This document shows, piece after piece, positions 57,663-64,000 of a DNA stretch of 64,000 nt (position 1 is the first letter of the stretch; each line of letters begins with the position of its first letter). The stretch is taken from positions 70,673,917 to 70,737,916 of the forward strand of contig OX104113.1 in assembly GCA_944474755.1 (NCBI GenBank), read 5' to 3'. Below the pieces are notes generated by a model. The model did not search any database and was not told where the DNA came from. It worked only from the letters and a program-made list of their open reading frames with translations. The translations under genes and the position numbers were made by a program. Source of the stretch: Limnoperna fortunei (Eukaryota; Mollusca; Bivalvia; Mytilida; Modiolidae).

Positions 57663-57950
57663 GCAACCTTTAATTTGTTTGTTTGAATGGTGTTTTAACG
57701 CCACTTTCAGCAATTTTTCAGCTATTTCATGGCGTCCAGTTTTTATTGGGGGAGGAAGCCGGAGTACCCGGAGAGAACCCCCGACCTGCGGTAGGAAAAC
57801 TGGCAATCCTTGTCAATTAAGATTGGAGTCGAGTACACCCTGCCTGCAGTGAGAATCGAACCCGCAATCTCAGTGTTGATAGACCACGTGATCAATAGTA
57901 AACGAACTACCTTGACCACTCGGCCACCGAGGCCCCACGCAACCTTTAAT
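57663..57950 (-). mobile_element. tRNA-derived SINE with 12-bp target-site duplication
   Basis: On the minus strand it begins GGCCTCGGTGGCCGAGTGG. The A-box is TGGCCGAGTGGTCAAGG (57911-57927) and the B-box GCGGGTTCGATTCTC (57851-57865), typical of tRNA-Ser/Leu-like Pol III promoters. It ends with a CAAACAAACAAA tail. The perfect duplication GCAACCTTTAAT flanks it (57663-57674, 57939-57950), showing retroposition by LINE machinery. Confidence 0.88.
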
Positions 57951-58074
57951 AGTTTGATGTAAAACTTATCCTATGAAAATTGAGTTATAAATAAATTTAA
58001 TAAAAAAAGAAAAAAACAATGTGACCCCTTTAATTTAGATAACTATAAAAATACGTTGACACAGCTGTACTAAT

Positions 58075-58141
58075 GGTTTATTGCTGAATATAGCTGAAAT
58101 ATTGCTTGCTGTACGTAAAACAAAATAAATCAATCAATCAA
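58075..58141 (+). mobile_element. SINE 3'-end fragment
   Basis: GCTGAATATAGCTGAAATAT, TGCTTGCTGTACGTAAAAC and AATCAATCAATCA: the shared core and tail of the SINE family. Confidence 0.65.
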
Positions 58142-58842
58142 GCAAAAACTCATTCATAAAAGAATTCAACATAAATAATCAGACTTTTTCTGCCAATTTA
58201 GAAATAAATTTTGACACGTGATATCTCGAAAACCTTGAAAGACAGGACAGATCACAATACTAAAACGAGGAATATTATAAAAATTTAAACCATGTTTTAT
58301 TATAGCAGAAATGAATCAACTAAAACAATCGACATCAAATGGGATAACAATTTTGAATTTTACCTCATCCACACGGTGACCAGTTATAGAAGTTCTGACG
58401 ACATGCAACTAAAGGATGTCTTTTAGCAACATTCTGAAAAAAACACAACTGTTTTAAAAAAACAATGGGCTGTAGACAATATGAAAAAGGTAGAAATCAG
58501 TGAAAAATTTAATTATAATTATACTGGACACAACCGCAGTTTATCTGTGCCTCTGTAAAGATATGTAGCATGCTATTTCGCAGTTCCTTTAATTATATAA
58601 ATTTCTCTTAAATTATGATGCATGCACATTTTGTAAGCAAATACATAATATGGTTGATCGGCGGATGATTTTCGTCTAGCGATGTAGCCCGCGTGTTTTG
58701 AACACGTTCGTACGCACATATATACACCACTGCTGGTTATTATAAAATCATTGATTCAAGTCAACAGTACTTTCGTTAACATTTGTCATTATTTTATATA
58801 GCTATATATTATTAAAATATTGGCTTGATACCAACTATGTAG

Positions 58843-59100
58843 CAGGGGCGGATACAGGATTTTCGAAAGGAGGGGGGCGTAAAAAGGAGATATCGGAAAA
58901 GGAAGGCCACGAACAAGGTTTTTATAGTGTTCAGTAACCTTTATTTGGTACAGTATATACAACAGAGGTATCAAAATAAACGAAGTAGTACCGTTAATGC
59001 ATTAATTTATGGGGAGGACGAGCGGGGATTACATTTGTGCCCTCCCTGTTCTCTTTTTTTCCTTTTCTTTTTTAAAGGGGGGGGGGGGGGCGTACCATTT
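58843..59100. mobile_element. hAT-like MITE, inverted relative of 45214-45514
   Basis: Starts CAGGGGCGGATACAGGATTT. It then runs parallel, in opposite orientation, to the 45214 element (GGCCACGAACAAGG, CAGTAACCTTTATTTGGTAC, CCGTTAATGCATTAATTTAT) and ends in a G-run. The far tip is unclear. Confidence 0.65.
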
Positions 59101-59454
59101 TATACGGGATGGATAGCTTAACCTTATAAATATGTACAATGTCATGTAATGTCGTGTTTCTCTCATTTATTCCCGGAGGGGAAGGGAGGTAGTAACTTCC
59201 TATATAAAGGTATACGTATATGTGCCACAAATATGGGTAGGACTTTTTGAAAATGTATTGTAAAACAATCTTATGTAAAAATGGGTATGCTTTTTAATGT
59301 TAATTGAAAAAAATTCTGGTATCATATAAATATGGGTCATTTTTATAAAATAATAAGGTGTAATGTTAATAATGACATTTTGTTTTCTTCTTCACTATGT
59401 TATCATTTTGTGTATATAAATATGACCTTCTTTTAAGTTGACTGAATAAAATAT

Positions 59455-59575
59455 GGATTATGAAAATTGTTTATTTTATATATATAAATATGGGTCATGA
59501 AAATTGCAATTTTTACATAAATATGGGTTATGAAAATTGGAAATTTTATATAAATATGGGTATTGAATTCAAATC
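59455..59575. repeat. AT-rich minisatellite
   Basis: Three to four copies of a unit of about 38 bp containing ATAAATATGGGTYATGAAAATTG, with looser relatives back to 59270. Confidence 0.7.
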
Positions 59576-60171
59576 AAAATTGGCACATCCCCCCCCCCTA
59601 AAAATTACCAAGTCCCCCCCCTTGCATTTATTCAATTCTTGGGGTAAATGGTTGACCTTATGCCCCTATGTATCGACATAAACTTATCATCGACCACACT
59701 TGCTAAGATAAAGCAACTCAAAATAATAGTTTATACTGTAAAAGTAATACATATTTAAGTGTAGCTAGCAGTTGCTGTTTTTGTTTTAAATTATAAAGAA
59801 ATTTCTTTTTTCTTATTTTTGTATTAAATTGTATGTTCATGCCCTTCATGAGCACATAATTGGTAAATAAAAATATCCGCAACAAAAACCACACACAATG
59901 CAATATTATTGGGTTATTTATACAAAATACTGCGATTTTCATTCTAAGCGCAAAGTGTTCAAACTTTTTCAGTTTCTGAAAGTTTTAGTGTTTGGTCAAA
60001 GTTAGTAAGGGGAATAAGGATGTTTAAGTGAGTCATTGAAGTACCTTTGGATTTCCGAATAATGATTTAAAACAAAATTCCTAGTATATTAAAAGAAATA
60101 AACCAGGATGTAAATTACTCGTATGTAATAATAGCAGCGTGTGAAACGAAAGTCAATCATTAACTTATAAA

Positions 60172-60504
60172 ATGTCGTCGGAAAAACATCTTTGTTTTAA
60201 AGGAAAACTACGGACTGTTTTGTACTCTTCTGTATGTGCAAATGTAATTCTTTTACTAACTTTATGTGGCTTAGTTGTCTACAAAGAAAAATTTAAACAC
60301 GACAATCCTGCAAATAATGTTAAATATAAAACAGATTCTCAAATAACTTTACCGGGCGACGCTGGTGTCTGTATCCGCTGTGACTATCTAGGGAAGAACA
60401 TAACAGCTAAAGACACGCTGTTCGACCGAATAGAAACATCCAAGAATGGGCAAAGGATATGTTGTACTAACAAACCAAACTATCTACCGAAACTTATTGG
60501 GAAG
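60172..60504 (+). CDS. TNF-like gene C exon 1
   Basis: 111 codons from ATG to donor GTTAGT at 60505, phase 0. Encodes tail, anchor and cysteine module. Confidence 0.87.
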
Positions 60505-63381
60505 GTTAGTAGTAACATATCTTTACTGTACTGATTAAGCATAAGCTTAAGCATGCAACTTTTATATTTAAAGTTGGATACAGCACATAGAAAACATAGC
60601 TGAGCTGATATTGTTTAGCATGTGTAATTTACCATGACACGTTTTTACTGCATATTCGTATTATATGCAGACATATTAAAATGAGACAATGTTACATGTC
60701 CGTTTACAAAAAACGTCTAAACTTGGAGAGCAACATAGCTAGAACACAACGCGAAATGGAGAGAAAAAAGTAAGAGTTTATTCATTTTAAAATTGATTTG
60801 GAATGACAATTGGCAAGTTTTAAAATTTCATGACTTTATTTGGACTTTTCCAATCGCCTTATAAACAGGATGAGTATGTTCGCCAGTCACTCATTTTTCG
60901 ACATTTCTTTTTACGATTTTACTGTTTATTTGTTCGTTTGTTGCGTAACTTTATGTTTTAACTATATTTTGTTCTTTAATTTTAATGTTAATGGACGAAA
61001 TGTGTCTTCTTTTCATTAGATGGTAATGTCGGAGGAACACAGAACAGATGGTTAGTAAACATAAGATATCGTAAAGATATTCTATAGGCATACATGTATT
61101 TTAAAATTAAATATTGAGGACCAACAATTTTCTATCGGGAGGGGGTGAAAGATGCTTTTTTCAAAGATTGATTGATTGATTAATGGTGTTTAACGCCCGA
61201 GCAGCAATATTTCAGCTATATTCAGGCGATGAACATGAAATGGATGATAAAATGAACATGAAATGATGAATGAAAATGGGATGGGACATAAGGAAAAATA
61301 GGGGTAACGGATTTTAGATTGCCACTGGCAAATGGGAGGATGGATAGGGTCGGGCAATTTAGCCTCCTGTAGCGGGATCGAAATCCCTACTCGTAGCGAA
61401 TACTACAGCAGCGTTCTTTAACGTGCGAGGAACGTGGCATTTTCCCAACACGGTGCACTAATATGGTTTGCGGTCAGGTTTTCCGTATAATGGCCTGACA
61501 ACCCCAGCTTGCCAGGGGTACCCCATTCAACCACCTGGGGCACACATCCCAGTCGGTCTTTAGGCAAACCGACCTGACACGCCGGTCAGGGTACTGGGCG
61601 CTATTTAGTCGCCTCTTACGACAAGCTAGCGCGACTGCGGTCTATTCTTTTAGCCACCCGGATCCCGCACGGGGCTTTTTCAAAGATACCGAATTTTTGG
61701 TTGGCGAAGAGTAAATTCTACCGCTTGTGCAGTTTCCCTCGTTTTTACTTCTTAATAATTTTAAAGCGTCTTCTTGGGTATAACAAATACACTGATTACA
61801 GTAGTTCCTTAATGGCACGGTTTCAGAATTATATTGTGTATGTGTAAAATGCATACACATGTTCGGATCATCCACTTCTATTCAGAAAATCATGGTTAAT
61901 AACTTCATAACTCTACGATAATAAACAAAAAAAAAAAACCAAAGACATTTTTTTGACAATTCAAAGTTGTATACATATTCCTAAATTCGAGAATTGTTTA
62001 GCGAAAAATTGTCATGGATATTTCAAAACTACCGCCAGTAATCGTAAAAAAAATCCATAATCGAAAACATGTACTGGCGCAGCCGAGGACCAATAACTAG
62101 GCCAATACAGAAATCCTCACGTAATTTTATACATAAACAGGACAATACCAATGAATCAGGCCAATGCAGATCGAAATCATAATTAAGACTTATTGATCCC
62201 ATCTAACGGAAGTTGGTCGTTTATATTACAGTTTCAAGTCATAAATACCTATATTACTTGTTTAGATACTGACAATTATGATGAATTGCACAGTCAGTTG
62301 AAATGGTGGAGAAGTAGACCAGGAGCTATTCATATGAATCTTGATCTGGAAAAATTGAAAGGTGGGTATTCTGTGTACGGAGGAAAATTACTGATGCAGG
62401 GACACATTACCGATACAAGGACAGATTACTGATGCAGGTGCAAATAATTTAAATGTTTGATATTAACAATAAGAACTATTGTGTAGCATAAACGTTAGAA
62501 CAAATGAACTGCATATGAAAAGAGTCACTCTGATTGGATGATTCCAACATAGAAAACTAATCAAAACAAATAGCTAGAAAATTGGGGGAAAAATCGATTT
62601 TTAGCAACGCTTAGTCGTCTTCCAACTATTTTACAGTTTAATAATGTGACATATTGGCCAATGAAATAGTTTAAATTAAACAATATTGTAATAAAACAAG
62701 TTATCAAACAAGAGGAAAATTGGTAATCTTGGCTTTTGTAGCGGCCACCATACATTTTATGGCACTTTCTCTAACACACTAGTCATTATCCCAATATGTC
62801 AGAGGCAAGGATTTTACATGTTATAACTAATTGAATGCGAGGACATTCCATATTGGGGAGATAGCAGGAGATGGGGCTAGGGCTCTGTGGATTGAGCCGT
62901 TTGAAAAGTCACTGTTCGCGGCAATTATTACAATTAACAATCATCTAGCAGTAGATTTAGTTTTATTTTTTCTCTCTAAATATTTTCAGATAAAGAGTTA
63001 GTATGGAGCGCAGACGAGGATCCACTGGGTATGACCTTTAAAAATGAAATGGACATTAATATGACGTCAAATGGTATTGTTGTTCGCCGTAAAGCTCTGT
63101 ACTTTGTTTACGTAGCTATAACCTTTGATTTCGGAGATCTTCCTTCAGTACCGATCTTTTATCACAATGTTACACACAGCCATCCTTTATTACCGAAAAC
63201 CATTACTACACTGTTAATGACAAAGTATGGTGGGTCGTCTGATTCAGACCGAGTTTACACCAGCTTTTTATGTGGAACATTTGAAGTGCAGGGAGATTAT
63301 AACGTGAAGACTGAAGTCTCATCGTATGATTACGTATCCAGATCGAAATATGCAAATTATTTTGGAATGTTTAGAATTTGA
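60172..63381 (+). CDS. TNF-ligand-superfamily-like gene C, 4 coding exons
   Basis: Predicted 283-residue type II membrane ligand from exons 60172-60504, 61020-61050, 62266-62361 and 62990-63381 (phases 0, 1, 1), the same plan as gene B. The tail is short (about 14 residues). About residues 15-37 (TVLYSSVCANVILLLTLCGL) form the anchor. The juxtamembrane module reads GVCIRCDYLG, DTLFDRI, GQRICC. The TNF domain in exon 4 has ALYFVYVAITFDF, SFLCGTFEVQGD and the last strand YFGMFRI before TGA. The TMTKYGGSSDSDR-like loop is shared with gene B. A SINE sits in intron 2. Family role: trimeric ligand for TNF receptors. Receptor and function here are unknown. Confidence 0.9.
61020..61050 (+). CDS. TNF-like gene C exon 2 (31 nt micro-exon)
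   Basis: Acceptor TTTTCATTAG ends at 61019 and donor GTTAGT starts at 61051. Encodes MVMSEEHRTD. Inferred from splice sites and from the phase (0 to 1) needed to join its neighbours; gene B has a 40-nt counterpart. Confidence 0.65.
61153..61685 (-). mobile_element. SINE of about 500 bp with 13-bp target-site duplication, in intron 2 of gene C
   Basis: On the minus strand it runs from CCCCGTGCGGGATCCGGGTG through CTTGTCGTAAGAGGCGACTA to TGAATATAGCTGAAATATTG and an AATCAATCAATCAATC tail (61166-61673). CTTTTTTCAAAGAT and CTTTTTCAAAGAT flank it. The head is longer than in the simple tRNA-type SINE, so it is a second family with the same 3' end. Confidence 0.75.
62266..62361 (+). CDS. TNF-like gene C exon 3
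   Basis: Acceptor CTTGTTTAG ends at 62265 and donor GTGGGT starts at 62362. Encodes TDNYDELHSQLKWWRSRPGA then IHMNLDLEKLK, sharing KWWR.RP..IHM with gene B. Confidence 0.85.
62990..63381 (+). CDS. TNF-like gene C exon 4 (TNF homology domain)
   Basis: Acceptor TATTTTCAG ends at 62989. 131 codons (with carried base) from DKELVWSADEDPLGMTF to YFGMFRI and TGA. The domain opens a little before the first in-frame ATG. Confidence 0.92.
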
Positions 63382-63685
63382 ATGGAATTGGAACTGTAAA
63401 AGAATTCAAGAGAATATTTTGAGAGATGATAAAATGTATGACGAATGTTCAAAGCAGCTATAATGTACAGTCTAGTCATCGTAATCGCAAACGTCCAAAT
63501 TTACGAACGTTGTTTAATTAATAAAAAACTATATCGTTTAGTTTATGTTACGGGTTGATAAAATATGTAGAGTAGTACCTGTCAATATTTGACTAGTTGT
63601 TCTTATTACTGTACTGAAATGTAATACATATATTAATAATTTGATCTGATGTATGTTTGTGTAAATTGCAACCAATGCTATTTTG

Positions 63686-63721
63686 AATAAAGTTATCAAA
63701 TGAGATAAACTTTGAAATAAA
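63686..63721 (+). promoter_or_regulatory. Polyadenylation signals of TNF-like gene C
   Basis: Two AATAAA motifs (63686-63691, 63716-63721) lie about 305-340 bp after the stop, the second running into an A tract. Typical position for a cleavage site near 63735. Confidence 0.65.
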
Positions 63722-63735
63722 AAAAAAATGTAAAG

Positions 63736-64000
63736 ACTTGCGTATCTTGTACAGATGGCACCAACAATGCATGGATTTCTAAGTCTCTTTGACTGTACTG
63801 CCTTTATAGCTTAAAGTAGTAAGACATCAAACTATGAAATTTACATGAAAAATCTAGCGCGTTCAATTACACACGAGGTTTAGTAATAATTGAGTTATTA
63901 AATGCAGTTCAAATTAACAAAATTAGTCGTCGTCTTAACATAATTTTATACCATAAAACATGCACAAGTCTCCATTCGGACATAAAAAATGTACAATTAT
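63736..64000. other. 3' flank of TNF-like gene C
   Basis: Unremarkable AT-rich sequence to the window end. Confidence 0.5.

Larger units (their letters stand above)
56002..60171. other. Intergenic region B-C
   Basis: Holds the probable 3' UTR of gene B, a SINE fragment (57020-57190), a complete SINE (57675-57938), a SINE tail (58075-58141), a hAT-like MITE (58843-59100) and an AT-rich minisatellite (59455-59570). No other gene seen. Confidence 0.65.

Overview
The window is eukaryotic, AT-rich, intron-rich and crowded with repeats. It is almost certainly from a bivalve mollusc. The evidence is a clear animal INTS4 gene with long introns, a group of TNF-ligand-like genes, tRNA-derived SINEs whose 3' ends carry a TCAGCTATATTCA-type core and (ATCA)n tails, and terminal-hairpin elements with tandem cores. 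I cannot name the species from the sequence.

Layout. Positions 913-43684 (+) hold most of INTS4, the Integrator scaffold subunit. There are 18 coding exons with fully consistent splice phases (2,778 coding nt, 925 residues plus stop). Only the N-terminal exon(s) lie upstream of the window. The introns are packed with nested transposable elements, including a Mutator-like foldback element, a 7.5-kb CACTA-type element, and TA-, TTAA-, TAA- and 5-bp-target-site TIR elements. They also hold at least four families of non-autonomous elements built the same way: a 5' hairpin, a core of about 147-170-bp tandem units, an inverted copy of the 5' end, and a 3' hairpin. This is the layout of Helentron-associated elements (called HINE-like here). 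One copy sits in the long inverted arm of the CACTA-type element, so the opposite arm preserves its empty site and shows insertion into an oligo-T tract with a net gain of two T.

Positions 43685-48028 are intergenic, with transposon remnants. Positions 48029-63381 (+) hold three TNF-ligand-superfamily-like genes in tandem: A 48029-50157, B 53074-56001 and C 60172-63381. Each encodes a type II membrane protein with a short cytoplasmic tail, one membrane segment, a cysteine-bearing juxtamembrane module and a C-terminal TNF homology domain. B and C are clear tandem duplicates with matching exon phases. A is more diverged and has the two middle exons as one. SINEs with target-site duplications, a LINE relic and hAT-like MITEs fill the spaces between and within them.

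INTS4 and the TNF-like genes have no evident functional connection; they are neighbours only. The most interesting material is the family of terminal-hairpin elements, their empty-site evidence, their repeated nuclear-receptor-like motif (AGGTCAAGGTCA), and the cysteine module of the TNF-like cluster.
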